The translations under genes were made by a program, and so were the position numbers. Shown here piece after piece: positions 12,885 through 27,500 of a DNA stretch of 64,000 nt (the stretch's first letter is position 1; each line of letters begins with the position of its first letter). The DNA is from Acanthornis magna (taxonomy: Eukaryota > Chordata > Aves > Passeriformes > Acanthizidae): assembly GCA_036785705.1 (NCBI GenBank), contig JAWUZG010000084.1:16381501-16445500 (forward strand), in the 5' to 3' direction. The notes beneath the pieces are model-generated. The model had not been told where the DNA came from. It saw only the letters and a program-made list of their open reading frames with translations, and made no database searches.

Positions 12885-13785
12885 ATATGCACAGACAAAC
12901 TAGCAGTAGTATGCAAAGTAATCCACGTGGGAAAGGGACTACTCTAACTAAACATATAAAGCACTAGACTCCAAAGGATCTGCTGCTATTCAGAAGAAAA
13001 ATCTTGATATCAGCACTGGTAATTCTCTGAAATCATCAGCACAAAGCATGCAGCTCAACAACAATCAGAAAAGCAAAGAGATATTCAAAGTTAGTAGGAA
13101 ATATACAGAGCGAACAGGAAGCACCATTGTTCCAATGATGCTAATTCCACACCTGGAATATTATTTTCTTTTTCATTGCCTCATCTTAAAAATACTGGAG
13201 ATGTAGGAGAGTTCCTAAAAATATTCCTAGAAAATGCAAGAGAGCAGTGATAACCTGAAGCATGGCACTGACTGAAAAGAGAGAAGGATTAATTAGATAA
13301 TTCCTCAGTTTTGAAGAGAGTCAATGAACAGGATATATATTAAAAAAAAGGTGATATCATGAATGGCATGAAGAAAGAAAATTGGCATGTTTATTCATTT
13401 CTTCCACATAAGAGAAAAACTAAGAGGCATTAAATATCACTAGGAAGGAGCTATAAAATAAACAGATGCACTTTTTCAGGCTTTACGTAATAAAATTATG
13501 GAACACATTGCCACAGGGTGTTACAAAATCCAAATGAGATTAGACAGTGGCTAGAGAGGTCCATGGAAGGAAGGGCCATCAAGGGTAATTAACACAATGC
13601 AGTTGTAACCCCTTCTATTGGAATGCCCAAGCCGCTAATTACAAGTAGCTTAGAATATAAGCTTGGGGAAGTGTATTTCTATGCTACCATTTCATTTTTA
13701 TGGTTTCAAACAAGATATTTCTCCCAGGCATCTACCATTAGCTCTGCCAAGAGAGTCTCCTAGGTTGAATGGTGTGGCTGTTCCT
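12885..13785 (+). mobile_element. Long ancient CR1/L3-like LINE relic
   Basis: About 900 bp that follows, in order, the end of ORF2 and the 3'UTR of the ancient amniote CR1/L3-like consensus. Examples are TATGCAAAGTAATCCACGTGGG (about 12911-12932), TCTCTGAAATCATCAGC (13024-13040), CACACCTGGAATA (13147-13159), AAAACTAAGAGGCATTAAAT (13416-13435), GGAACACATTGCCACAGGGT (13500-13519), TCCATGGAAGGAAGGGCCAT (13560-13579) and the distal CATCTACCATTAGC block (13729-13742). Indels and stops occur throughout, so there is no intact protein. Orientation is plus. The divergence implies insertion long before birds arose; this dating is an inference from the family. Confidence 0.65.
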
Positions 13786-16193
13786 ACAACAGTTTAAAAA
13801 GTATTACCTGCCTTTTGTTTTTGTGAATATATTCAAAGCAAAGGACCAATTGTTTATTGTGGCAAATGTACTTAAAACATATCCAGCGTCTGAAAAAAAA
13901 ATGAGCAGAGGAAGCAAATTATTCTTCAAGGGCAAAATACCTCTTAGAGGTTTTTTTGGTTGTTTGGGGTGTGGGTGCTAAATGCAGCTGTTTTTTTCAT
14001 CATTAATTTAAAAAGTGCTATATATGCTATATATACCTATATGTGTATATATATATTTGATAAATATGGAAACTGAAAAATATTTGGTGAACTTACTAGA
14101 GCAATAACATTGAGTTCAGAGGAAAATCTGTTTAATGCTTCAGGAAAAAAAGAAAATTATCTTCAACATCTTTGTATTTTATAGGAAAAATATTTGTTTC
14201 AAATTTAAATTTATGAATGCTAATATTTTATAGACTCATAAAGAATAGACTCATTTCACATTATCTCCTGTAGTATCCAGTATATTGTAATTTAGAGATG
14301 GGCATGAAGTTCTATTCACACTGAAATTATCCTGTTCTTGATATAAATTGGAATTGTGTATTATAGCATTTTTTTAACCCTGCATTTTCAAAATAAGAGT
14401 TGTTACCTATATTTGTTACAGAGGAAATTGTCGTTTTCTGACTCTGTGGAACCAGTTATGTACAAACATATTATATAGTCCTTCTGTACTTACTTTCCCT
14501 GGAATTTTAGTTTCTCAGTATTAAAAACCCCAACAATTAGCTTCCTTTCTTTGCATGCTCTTGTACATAAATCTACCATATATAATATACAACCATCTAA
14601 CATTTTCTTCTTTTAAATCAATACATTGTGTTTTCAGATAATATTCAAGCATCTGGCATAAGAGCATTTGCATTTTGCTCCCACATAAAGGACATAACAA
14701 TAAGAGTTGCATATGGGTCAAGTCAATGGCTGGAGAAACAGGACCAGCTTTGTAAATCAATCCATTCTCCAGCACCCTTCTGCATGAGGGCTACAAACAC
14801 TCATACATATATTACAATTTTTCTCAAAATCTTAAGAAATATAGAATAACAGCTCACGTTGAACTCTCATATCCAGAGAAATATTTAACTTTCTGTACAT
14901 TTAACTTAGGAATGTTTAACTTTCTATAGTCAAAATTTTCAAAGGAAATGAAAAAAAAATACAGCAGTATCACGTGTTGGCACTAGTTACATCAGTAGAA
15001 CTTGCCATTATTGTAGTAATCAAATTTGAATGTCTGGATCATTATCGCAGGTAATGGATGGAAAATTTTTTTAAGTGTTATTTCTTTCTATTTGATTTGA
15101 AGTACTTTTATGCATCATGAGAAAGGATTTTTGAACCTGAAATCTGAACTCATCAGCCATCGGGAGCTGCTTATCCAAGCTATTAAAATAATTCTTTTAA
15201 GTACATGCCTGGTTAAATTTGAAGTTAAAATGGAGATTTAAATCTTCTAGCTGTCAAGAAACAAGGGAGCTTAACCATATTTATGAAAGCCCCCAAAAGA
15301 GTAGAGGATCAGTACCAAACAGAAGGCTCTTCCGCTAACAATGAGAGGTCACTGACAACTGACAAAAACAATATGAGGTTTCCACATTGGGCAACAAAGT
15401 CCTAGCTCAAGGGAATGAGGTAGAAACCTCATGCTGACCCCAAATAGCTTAATGAACAAACACCAACACCTTAGAGAATTAACAGCATTATTCCTTCTAA
15501 AATATGGAGATAGCTCCAGCTATCTTCCCAAACAGCTACTGAGATTAAATTGTCTTAGAAAATGATAAGATATACTTGAGAAATTTGTGCAATTGTTAAG
15601 GAAAAAGATCCAATCAGCTTGACTACAGTGTGAAAGTAAACTTCTGTGGAAATGCTTTTTAAAACTCCAGTCACCAGAGGCTGCAGATCTTAGAAAAGAG
15701 AATGAAGATGTTAATGACATGAAGATGACAGATAATCTTAACCACCAGATAATGAGTATTGAAACTGTGAAGACTGTACAAGAAAAGACCCCCAAAAAAG
15801 CACAAGCCTGTGTGGAACAATTTTTTATTAGGCAATATTCTGCAATCACTACCTCTCCCTTTGCGACCATGCTTTATCTCTCCAGCAAATATACCTATAT
15901 TAGAAAACAAATTCCATTCTGTAATTACTTGTGTCAATTAAATTGTACTGTTACTTGCGATAGGTTAAACTTTTCTGGGTCTTCTATTATGATCATGTTT
16001 ATCTAGCAGACCGGCTGAATAATTCATGTAAATAATCCATCTTATTTTATGTCTTTTCCTTTGTCTTTTGCAAAACAGAAAATCTCAGCTCATAGATTTT
16101 AAGAAATTATGAAGATAGAAAAGGGAAATAAATCAAAACATCAGTGTTCCACTCAATATATCACTCTTTCTGAGGTGCAGGGGCACTCAATGG
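13786..16193. other. Noncoding DNA, one AT microsatellite
   Basis: No recognised gene. The frames at 15520-15937 overlap on both strands and look like chance openings. A TA-rich tract lies at 14018-14058. Confidence 0.45.
14018..14058. repeat. Interrupted (TA)n tract
   Basis: Runs of TATATA broken by GC, CC and GTG steps. Simple repeat. Confidence 0.7.
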
Positions 16194-16379
16194 AGAGGGA
16201 CATATAGTGAAAGGACAAGAGGAAACGGTTTTAAACTGAAAGATTAGAGGTTGGATTCAGATTAGAAATGTCTGAGGCTGGGTTGGATGGGACATGGTGT
16301 CCTTGCCCATGGCAGGGGGTTTGGAACTAGGTCTCTTTAAGGTCTCTTCCAACCCAAACTATTCTCTGATCCTATGATG
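16194..16379 (+). mobile_element. CR1 3'-end fragment with internal deletion
   Basis: Starts within the conserved end of ORF2 (ATAGTGAAAGGACAAGAGGA) and skips to the GGCTGGGTTGGATGGGACAT segment. It then continues through the typical CR1 3'UTR (CCCATGGCAGGGGGTTTGGA, GGTCTCTTCCAACCCAAACT) to a CTGATCCTATGAT tail. Compared with intact copies about 100 bp in the middle is missing. Confidence 0.9.
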
Positions 16380-17230
16380 ACAGTACAGCTCTGGTTTTGG
16401 GACCTGCTTCTGCAAATGAACAAAGCAGCCCAAGATCTGCATGTGTGACTGTGGAACAGACTGCATCACTATGCAAGTCTTTCTACATTTCCATATTTTT
16501 TTGCCTTCAGTTAATTAAGTTCTCCCTTGAATGTCTGACTACAGCAAGATAATCTCTACTTTGCAAAGATTAACCCCATTAATACCAATTAACACATAAC
16601 AAAAAAGGCTTTTAATGTTTTACAGCAGCGGGCTAAGGAGGATGGTTCTGAGGGGGATTAGAGGGGATCACTTGTATCTGTAGTTTATGACATCTCATTA
16701 AATAATTTATAATAACCGTCAAACATTTTATATTGAAGAAGTTGTAAATGTTTAAGCAGTAGGATCCATTACCTCAGCGAAGAGAAGGAATTTCTCTCAC
16801 ACAGATTAACATGTGGGAAGAGAGGAAAAAGACAAGTCTTACAGAAAACAAACACTCAAAGATTGTATCATCAGCATGAGGAGATGCTGGTCACTCTCTC
16901 ATTCTTGTGACAGACCATAATAACAAGTCAGGCCCATATTCAGGCACCAACTGCTCACCTCGGACAGGCACTGCACTCAGCCATTCCCCCAAGGACTTCC
17001 CACAAACTCTCCTCTCCCACAGATAGCACGGGCACATGACGCCATGCCAGCTCCCTGCTGCTCACACTGTCCCAGGCTAAGGATGCTTATAACACAGCTG
17101 CTCCCAAGAACTGGAGAATAAGTCATCGTGATACAACTTGGCAGACATCAGACTACAGAACTTCCTCAGGAAGCCACACTTGTCATCACAAGTGTTCTAG
17201 GTTTATTTCCTTGTTTATAGAAAATAAAAT

Positions 17231-17340
17231 CCCAACCCACAAAAAAAACCAAAATGAAAACCAACCAACCAACCAAACAAAATCAACCCAACCCCCCCCA
17301 AAACCCCAAAAAACAAAACAACAAACCCAGACAAACAGCT
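17231..17340. repeat. A/C-rich low-complexity tract
   Basis: CCAA repeats (17260-17280) continue into C8 and A-run mixtures. Low complexity. Confidence 0.8.
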
Positions 17341-18528
17341 CCCACCCACCTTAAAGCACTACAATGGAGAAATTAACTTTTTCCTGATTATGGATAATGA
17401 CTACACTGGCTCAGTTTCTTCTTTGCATTTAATCCTAAGAAAATCTCTGACCAATGTCAGTGAATTAATACATTTTTCATAATTAGAACTTCAAGCATTT
17501 TGTATTTTTTATTGAAAATATCAAGTGTATATTTTTATTTAAAAATAATTCCATTCTTCCTACACTCAATTCTTACAAACTTTTACTTGATTGGGAATAG
17601 GATTCTTCTGTGCTAGGGATCTCTACAATAATAATAAAGAAGGACCCCTGTCCTGAGGCCTTTACAAGGCACATACAAAAAGTAGGTATTAAAATGAAAC
17701 CCTATGTTTACTGAATGGATTTATGAACAGGAATTTTTTTTTTCTCAAACCTACTATAACTGTTTCTCTCTCCACTTTCCCATCGATATGCTCAAACTCA
17801 TATTGGAAAATAATTTTATTGGACATATTAACACCAGAATTTATTTCATAAACAACAACTGAATCAGTAGTTTGTGGGTTTTTTGGTTTTTTCCCTTTCA
17901 GACACAAAAGGTAGAAATATTTCAATGGACGAATGCATACTGAAATCCTTGGGAAATATACTTGATATTTTTAGTGCAGACAGAAACTGTAAAAAGACTT
18001 TTCTCCCTCTGTACAAGACTGTACTTTTACAGGGCATGGGAAAAATAGAACCTTGCATATTTAATAAGAGCCAATTAATCTCCAGTCTAATGCTCTGTTC
18101 AGTTCTGCTTTGCCACCCTCCTCTTCTACTGATATTTTATTCTTCTTCCAAAGATCTGAGAATATATTGGGCACAGAAGCTGCCACTCCGGCAGGTTCAT
18201 GTGAGGAGATGCTCCTGTCAGACCATGTAACACTCGCAGTGACTGCGTTTCAGTAACTATATTAATTTTACAGAGATACCTATACAAATACAGCGACCTA
18301 TATAAAGCCTGCTTTGCTGAACTGACACTATTGCTGCCGTGTGCTGCCTCAGAGCCCTCCCGCTCCCCCACATCCTTCCTGCTTGTTGCTAGGTAACCAG
18401 AAGGATTTCTTAAGCCAGCCCAAGGCAGGTTTTTGGGTTTGGGCATGAACTTCAGTAATTTGTTAACTAACAAACACAGAAATCAGAATTTGCCATCAGA
18501 CCCTGATGGCAAAATTACATCTCAAGGT

Positions 18529-18546
18529 TGTGTGTGTGTGTGTGTG
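18529..18546. repeat. (TG)9 microsatellite
   Basis: Nine uninterrupted TG units. Confidence 0.9.
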
Positions 18547-19581
18547 CCCATTGCTTGCCACCAAGGCAGTTTTTTGTCAGCACAAAGCCATGGTGCCTTT
18601 TCCACATATTCCACAGGGATATCAAATGTAACCATCTGCTAAAAAATTGCATTATCTCCAATCTGAACATGATGTACCTTCTCAGAATTTCAAGAGGCCA
18701 TTATGAACAATTCAATAACTGATATGTCAAACATGCTTTAAAGCTTCAGATGCAGTAACAGAACACAAATAAATACATATGTTTGTATATATACCTTCTT
18801 CCTACCTTCATTTAAGCATATCTCAGATTATTGTGGAAATACAGAAATTATGCATGTGTATGTAGTTTTTTCCACTGCTAGCAGGATTCAGAAGCACCTT
18901 TGAGAAAAGAAAAAAGGATGTATACGTGCACATCAACCTCCCACAACAGATATGGTTACAGCATATTTTTGCTTTCATGGTATAGCCACAAAGAGTTATA
19001 ATGGCAATGTCAGAGTTTATTAATCTCTCTGTAACTACAGAAAGGGATATTTTATAGCCATTCCATTACCCAATTGGACAAGGTATATTTGTATCATGTT
19101 CATTATCTTCTTCCTTTCCACTGAAGTACTCCCTTCAAAACTAATTTCTGACTTTCCTTCTACAGCACTTGCCACTGAACTTTGTAATTGACAGCATTTG
19201 AAAGCCTGGAGACTCTTGTCTCTGCCCCCGTCTTCCATGATCTACTTCAAGCATTTCCTTTAAAAGACACATCTTCTAATAGACTAATATCCCAAGGTTA
19301 CCCTCTTGCTCTTTCGGAGAGAAATATTAGAAAATAATATGACAGTGTGAATTAGACAGCTGCCTGCAAATCACAGATTTTCTAAGAGGTGATAACATTG
19401 TTCACTCAGTCACCTGGCTTTTGCTACATCCCATCACTTTAACATCATTATCTCTTTGTAAGAAACTCCCTTTGACTCCATTAGACCTTTTCTCTCTGTT
19501 CACTGAGAAGACCAGCAGTGACAGAATTCTTCCAAGCCACAAACCTGCACTTAAAACATGACACAATAATCAGGAACCAGG

Positions 19582-19621
<40 letters not shown>
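19582..19621 (+). repeat. Forty-base A homopolymer
   Basis: Uninterrupted run of 40 A. There is no AATAAA just upstream, no recognisable gene copy and no obvious target duplication, so I do not call it a retrocopy tail. Confidence 0.85.
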
Positions 19622-19624
<3 letters not shown>

Positions 19625-19960
19625 ATTTTCCACCTGAGTCCTCTGCATTGTTTGTATCATGTAAATAGTAATGATGCCAAACAAGCAAGTGCTGTGCAAG
19701 TCCTGTGCTCAGGATGACATGCTTGCTTCCTTGCTGTTGAAATTGCAATGAGGAGCTAAAATAACCTTCCTGCACAATTAATAGCAAGTGTTTTCAAACC
19801 TCAGAAATCTGATCACACATGATTTCACGTAAAAAATTATTATTCAACACATTGTATTTTAAATTTGCCATGGCGTGTATGATTTTATTGACCCTCCCAT
19901 CTTGAAGTCCTCGGTGTCTTTGAATTAAAATCAGGAACAGACTTATCTGTTAACCTAATA

Positions 19961-20000
19961 AAACAACCAACCAACAAACAAACAGCAACACCCCCACCCC
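19961..20000. repeat. A/C-rich low-complexity tract
   Basis: AACC/AAAC repeats followed by C-rich sequence. Confidence 0.7.
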
Positions 20001-20191
20001 TACATTTTCTGATGTCTCCCATCCTGGAATATCACTTGAATTGTTTCTCTGTGCTTCAGATATGACCCTGAGTAGTAAATGCTGGTCTGGGAATATTGTA
20101 AACTATGCACTGCCTACATGATTGCAGTTGCCAGGGGGATTGTGATGCGGAGTTCTCTTACCCTGGAGGAATATAATTGCAGGTACTCATA

Positions 20192-20209
20192 ATAGACATT
20201 AATGTCTAT
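20192..20209. repeat. Perfect 18-bp palindrome
   Basis: ATAGACATTAATGTCTAT equals its own reverse complement, with no spacer. No known site recognised. Confidence 0.9.
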
Positions 20210-22069
20210 CCAGCTTTTGATGATGTTCCATGATCTGCTTTATTATTTCATGGAAAATAGGAACAAAACAAAACTTAAAACAAAAGTGTACAGTGGGGAG
20301 AGTGGATAGTAATTTATCTGGAATCACACATGAGATATTTGGATTAGATCCTGAAGAGTACCTCCTGCAAGGTCAGTAGACATACTTCAATCTGATTTTC
20401 TGAGAATCTGCACACAGAAATCTGTCATCAAATTATCAAAGAGAGAGCAAGAGCATAACATTTAGAGGGTCCTTGTGCCCAAACATAGGTACCCATTGCT
20501 TCATTGTGAGCAGACTTGGCCATCTTTTAGTATCGCCCATCTCACTCAGCACAGACAAACCAAGTACCAAACACAGCTCCAGTGATCCCCAGGGGACAGT
20601 TTTGTTCAAATGGCAATGTGAAGAGCGATGCAAATACAGAGAGGATTATTTATGTATGTAACAAAGTGCTCTCGTGTTTGGGACTCACACCAGCCACAGC
20701 TGTTTCTAACTCTAGTGCAGAAACCACAGAAATGTGTCCAGAGGATATGAGAGACATTGTGTCAACATCGCAATTTTATCAGAACTTGAACTTCCCCTTA
20801 AAATTTTCTCCCAAACCAAGAAAACCTGATCCAAACAATATGTCACTGATTCTTGTTTCCAGAAAAACCATGAAGTAATGTGAATGAATGTACACCTCAG
20901 TGAAGGGTATTTCCAAAATGTATGATCGGAAAGACACTGAATATTACACATTTGATCAGTAGAAAAAAAGCCAGCATCTCTTTGGGCACAAACCCCATGT
21001 TATCCCATCATTTATCTTTAAAACATTACATCTGTATGTTATTTCCCTCAGCAGATTTCTGGAGAGAAAGTACTAATCATTACATTTAAACCATACATCA
21101 TGTGTGATGCATGAATATTGCTATGTCCATGTACTTAGATGGATATATTCAGGAGGTGAAATTCATGACTAATACTGGAAGATATTTAAGGGGTGACTTG
21201 CACCAAAATTACTGAAAAAAGTAACTGCTTTTAAATGACTACATAATTCTTTGAGAACAGAATTAACTTTGAAGAGTAAGTTCATTAAATCAAAAGAGAG
21301 CAGCAATCCATTTGCATGGTAAAGAATTGGAAAAACATATAAAATGGTCAAACCCTACTATAGTCAACAAAAATTTTCCAGCAAGTTCCGGTAAAACACT
21401 GACAGTACCTGTCATAGCTAAGAGTCAAGTTTGAAAAATACTGTATACTCAAGCACATTTTCTGGAAATGTGTTTATGTGAGAGACAGTATTTCGCATTT
21501 CACATGAAGGGTTAAGCCCAAATAATATGTGCCTTTAAACTGAAGCCATTCACTAGTAGAATTGTGCAGAAGAAAATAATAATAGGATTTGATTTTACGA
21601 CTCTTGATAGAAAAAGCTTGAAAACTGTTCAGTGGATTGTTCAAAGATAAATACTTATTTGTAGCTCAGTGAAAGTGACTTAAAGTAGTAGCAGAATTTG
21701 CCATCGAAAGCAAATATCGTGGGAGACAATTTCATATGCCTTTGTTTACTTTTCTTTAGTGCTGGCTCCACTGAAAAACTGTAAGAAAAACCGCATTCCA
21801 ATGACAACAAAGAAACTAAACCAAAACAAATTAAAAACAAATAAAACAAGCCGACCACTAAAAATTCCTGATAAGCTTTAAAATAATCAGCATGGGATGA
21901 ATTTTGCATGGGGCTTAATGTTTTCCTTTATGATATATGAAAGGGTTAGCACATCCTTCAGCATGATTCAGCTCTCATCAGGCCATTAAGATATATAAAT
22001 ATTGCATCTATTTCATTCCTTCTCTAATGATATTTGAAGGTACTTGCTTCCTCCCAAGAGTATATTTTC

Positions 22070-22126
22070 AAAAAAAAAAAAAAAAACCCAACAAATAAAT
22101 AAGCCCAAGCTTTTTTTTTTTTTTTT
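22070..22126. repeat. A17 ... T16 homopolymer pair
   Basis: A17 (22070-22086) and T16 (22111-22126) are separated by 24 bp, so a transcript of either strand could fold into an A-U hairpin. Confidence 0.8.
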
Positions 22127-23180
22127 CATTTACACTTAAAAGTTTGAGCTCACTGAGTGATAAAGGTCCTCAGATTTGCCCCAAGAGCTTTAGAGGCTTA
22201 TTGAATGAAAAATGCTTTTCAGTACACATGCTGTGTATGAAAGAGAAGAACGTTAAGACTGTTTTTAGTTTCATTGAAGACATTTATGAATGCAGCTCCT
22301 CACACACATGTACATATTCACACTCAACCTCCTCCAAAGAGGCTCAATCATCAACCACAAATCAAATAAACATATATTATGAGAAATGAAATCTGTGTGA
22401 GTGCTCTTCATAGTAGTGCTCTTCATTAAAAGACTCTAATATTAATAATTTTACTCACAAACTGTCAACTGAGAACAAACATTTTGAAAGAAGTTGTCTG
22501 AAGTCCAGTATTTTGAGACAAATTTACAATGGCATTGAAAATCAAGATATCATTTATCTTCATTGTGAAGCCAAACTTCCTAATAAGTTATTAATTTTAT
22601 GTTAAACCAAAAAGGAATGTTTTTAGACCCACTCTTCCACTGTTAATGAGTTATGTAAAAGGTACCTCACTCCTCTGGAGATCCTTGGCTTACATGTGCC
22701 TTTTATGCATCTCCGAGTTTTGGTTGCTTGTTTCCTGGAACAAGTGGGACACCTGACATGATTCCATGCTGTTGGATCTTATCACCTTCTGCAGAGTTCT
22801 ATCTACCCTTTCCCATATTGTGTCTTCATACTGAAGAAAATGGAGTTAACAAATTGCACACCTTTTAAGAATTTTCCTTGTGTACATTTTTACCCTAGCT
22901 CCTTTTCAGGGTTAGGTTAAAAATCTGTCTGTATTAACCACCTAACACAGCAGTTTTGGCAAGGCTTTTTTCAATTTGGTTGCTGTTTCCTGTTCCATTT
23001 CGTTGTTACTTCCCAATATTATGCTGTTTTTCTATTTAATGTATCATATCCATATTTGTTCTCATGTACATATGGAAGTTGTGCTTTGCAGTCAACTTTC
23101 TAATTTGGGCAGCTCTAATCATAAACACTTCAAGCTATTTTAGCTTCAGGAAACTAGAGATGCAAAAAGGCATTTATAAA

Positions 23181-23216
23181 TATACAAGAATATATGCATA
23201 TATATGTTCTTGTATA
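23181..23216. repeat. TA-rich inverted repeat
   Basis: TATACAAGAA (23181-23190) and TTCTTGTATA (23207-23216) are exact complements around a 16-bp TA-rich loop that contains the palindrome TATATGCATATA. Confidence 0.85.
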
Positions 23217-24560
23217 TATACATATTCCTGTATGTATATATAGCTAAAATGGGATTTGAGAGTGGGATGCATGGGGAAAAAAACAAAACAAGCGCCCAAA
23301 CACCAGTAACTTAAGGAAGCAAAATCTTTGTTGCAGATCTAAGGTGTATGTTATGTGGAACCACTTTCTCTTCTGTAATTCCTAATTTGCAGGGAATATT
23401 TTAAAATTAACAAATCAAACTATTAGAGAACAAACTGTAAACTGTTTTCTGCAAAGGGTGGCAATTTTCATGTTTAGCTTTGAAAAGTCCACACCCCTCA
23501 ATAAAATTTATTATACGGCCTTCAAAACGAATTTTTCTAAATTCTTTTTCGGTAACATAGCCGTGCCAAGTTGAACACTGGCAACCCTCCTGTAGACTAC
23601 ACAGCACCTGTGGAATTTCAGAACAGCCCTCATCACAGACCTGGTCTGGCACTACTTTCCTTCAAACTTCAACTGCAAACTACTGCAGCACAGGGAGAAA
23701 AAGTAAATTGAAGACTCAGGAAGATGAAGGAGAACAATTTCCAATACACAAGGCATGCATCTTGCTACCTGGACTTAAAAGTCACCCTGGTTTTATTACT
23801 GGAAATTATTGTACAGCCATTATAAAAGAGAAGGTATAGCACTCTCATGTATTCAAATAAAGGTACAGATTTAATTTACGGGATTTCAATGAGAAGCGAA
23901 AGTGGCTCTTTGCAACACCATTCAGAAGCAGCATAATTCAGCTCTTTTTGGTTATAAACATTCTCTGACGGGTGAGTTACACTCTTTCTTCCACATCGCA
24001 GCGGAATTGATTCATTGGCTAACGGGTGCAATTTAATCACTTCTAGCCTACATGGCTTATAGCACAAAAGAGGGTTAATAATCTTAGAAGCTGGAACACA
24101 TTTTAAATACAGATTATTCAGAAGTGAGATTTCCAGTCTCTTGGGTATTGCCTCACAATTCCTGTTTGTATCCTCAAATAATTACTGTCCAAAATATACT
24201 TGAAACTAGCTCAGTCTATTTCTTTATCTACACTTTTTGACAGCCATTGCATTGAGGGATGCAACATAATTGTGTTATTTCAGGCAATAAAACGGTCATC
24301 CCCCACAGACAAATAATCAAGCAATTTAAAATGTGGTCATGGTTGCCTGAGCAGCCAGATTCTGATTTCAAAAGGCCCAGCTACGTAACCCTGAGTATGC
24401 TATGCTTTTTAAGGGAAAATCCTTTCACAAAATAAATATTACCTGGGGGTGTGGGAGGAAGGTATACAGCATTTATTGTTTTTGTCTGCTCTCTGGATAC
24501 AACAGCATGAGAAATTCCTTAATTAAATTTTAGGAATTTTAGAAAACTTCAGTGTTTTGC

Positions 24561-24597
24561 TTCTCTCTCTCTCCCTCTCCCTCTCTCACACACACAG
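24561..24597. repeat. (TC)n/(CA)n compound microsatellite
   Basis: TC-rich run with CCC interruptions, followed by about five CA units. Confidence 0.85.
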
Positions 24598-27500
24598 AGT
24601 TTTCGGTCTGCTCTCTGCATACACAGGTACAGGTTTGGGGTATTTTGGGGTGGTTTTTTGGTTTCTTTTTAATCTAAGACTTCAAGTTGTGGACATTTTG
24701 TTAATTTATAATGATACTGCGAAAACTATGCAAAGCAGTTAATAAATCCTACAGACAAGAAAGCCATTGGAGAAGGCTGGAAGACAGTAGAGAGTTCCAG
24801 TAAGAGGAGCATGTTCTTGATAGCATAAAACTTATTTATACAGCCTTCAGAAACAGTCCTGAGGCACTGAATCCAAATTAAATTGGCTGATGTCACATGT
24901 ACCAGCCATCAAGTTGGAGTCTACAGCTTCCTCTACCAAGTATTTGAGGTTCTTTGGTTAAGACAAGACTTAGTCTTCCTGGAGAGTTTAAGCCAGAGCC
25001 AGCTGTAGCAGTTAACAGCTGATAACATTTTGGCCTGGTCTCTTTTAAATGAAGTATCGATATCATATTTCAGGTAGCACCATTCTATTGAGTGTTTTAG
25101 AACACAGGACCCATAAGGCAAAGGAAGAAGGGGCAGATTTCATCCTTCTTTACTGATTTTCTTTTGACCATCAAATCTGATTTCCCGCAGGCAAAACCAA
25201 TGTGACCCAGCATCCCAGGACTGGGCAATCACCAATGAAAGGGGAAAAAAGCAGGACCTCAGACATTCACTGAACAGCTTTGGTATTGTTACATAACATT
25301 TCTCTTTAAAAGTAAATACTGTGAAACTAAATCCTATTCTTACCCATATTTTTCATTGTTATTTCTATCTTTACTCACATGGAAAATGACAACAAAACCA
25401 TACTTGCTCATATGTTATTTTCTAGATGATTATTCATGGGGACAAAAAAAAAGTATTTTTTAACCATACAACCCATTTCTCCTAAATTAAGACTCAGAAC
25501 ACTGATCCAAATACTTGTTAAATTAATTTTGACCTGTTCCAAAATTATTTTTCTTCGATAAAATAATCCAGAAATTTTATACTTTCCCTTAGAAAAATAA
25601 TTTTAGAGCCAGAAAAATCCGTGTCACCTTGGAGAGCATCACTATCCCCCAGATTTTTCTCTGGGTTATATTTTAATCTTTATTTTTTTAGTAAATTAAG
25701 GAGCTACAAAATATAACTTCCTCTTGCCCTGCTCCTAGAAATGAACAATATTAGAAGACAATAAGTCAAATTTCCCCCTCATATCCACATCAGATTTTTA
25801 TCATATGCTGGTCTGAGAGAATAAATAATTTTACTGTTTTCATGCATAAGTTTTCCTCATTATACCTTCTTGATATTAGAGCAATTTTCTAGTAGTAGCA
25901 ATGAGACAAGGTTAACCATCAGGTAAAGAAATACACTTGAAATGTTTAAGCTATGCTGGTTATGCAGGACTTACTATGTGACTGTACTGCTGATAATTAT
26001 TTATTATCAAATTAAGATTAAAAAAACATTTTAAATACATATGGTCTTTGTAATCACTTATACTCTTCAGCATTCATACTGGTCTTTTATAATTAGCCTT
26101 TCTGTTTTAGAACAAAAGAATGTTTTATTCTAAAAAACAGAGTTTCTTTTTAGCTTTGCTGTTCAGTTTTCATAAACTGGAAGAATGGAGCAAGGTTTGG
26201 TTCCTTACACTGGCAAAAGAATTCACCTTTGCATTTGACTGCTGGCGTTAGGAAATATTTGTTTGCTTCTGCACTCTTTGTTAATTGAAAGAACAGAAAT
26301 GAGTTTTAAAAATACTGATTCTACAGCCTTCTGCAGCTATGTGCTATATTACAATTCACTGTCAAGGAAGCAGGCTGCTTAAATGAATTTATTATAGAAA
26401 CGTGTTCAAACCTGATTAAAGGAGTTGAATACTAGGCATTCAAAGAATTATGTTCAGCCTTGAAAAGTAATAGAATAATAAATAAACAATAAAACCACCT
26501 TTTTGATTATATACTTTATCAATGGTGAGAGCATGAAGATTTAGTGTCAAGAATAAGCACACAAGTTTGTCCTTCTATGTCTTAGAAAAAACATTAATGT
26601 TAATGCAACAATAATCACATATTGTAGGACACTTAGAACATATATGCTACAGCCCAGAAGGAAGCGCAACATTCCCACAGTGAGAGGAAAAAGAAGGAAG
26701 ATAACTTTCTACCTGTGACACACTGAGCTCACCGGTCTTTGCCCCAGATTGCCCTGTTAGAAAACACGTACCGTGTTTCACTAATGGGAACCAGAGGCAG
26801 CTGGGTGAATGTAACAAGGCCACTCCCCACACTGAGCTCAAAGATCTTAAAAAATTATTTTAAACACAAAAGCCAGAGACTTTTAAATACATTCATATGC
26901 ACAAAATTAATTTGTTTTCTAAACAGATAAAAGGAAACAGAATTGATACTAGAGTTATTTAAAAATCAATATCCCTCCCCTTGCTCACTGTGCGCTTGAG
27001 TCAACTCACAGCTGGCTGCAAACACTGCGACACCCCTGAGTTCTTAGCAAATTTGGTTTTCCATCCCAGAAGGACACAGCTCAGCGCAACATCCCTGCAG
27101 GGGCTTAGCAGGCTCGTTTCACTTCCCATCCATGAGCTGGAAAAGCCTCCCTCCCAAAACGTGTCCGGTGTGCCCCGGGGAAAAGCCCTGGCCCTGGCAC
27201 AGGAAGATTCCCCCGACCCAGGTGTTCACTGGAGTCACTTCACATTGGGAGGAAACAGCTCAGATTTTATCACAACTTCCCTCTAACAGCTCAGGAGGAG
27301 GGAAATTGTGAATAAGTACTTGTACACTGCCTGAAAGGCTCCCATGGAAAGATTTAGAGAAGCAGCAAATGACAGCAATTCCGCCCTACCCCATCAGCAT
27401 GAATATCCACTTTGTTTACAACACAGAGTTAAGTTCTAGTTTAGCGTGTTGTTTCCTTTCCATAAAGGCTTCCTGCCCTTTAGGTGAATCAGTCTGCCTG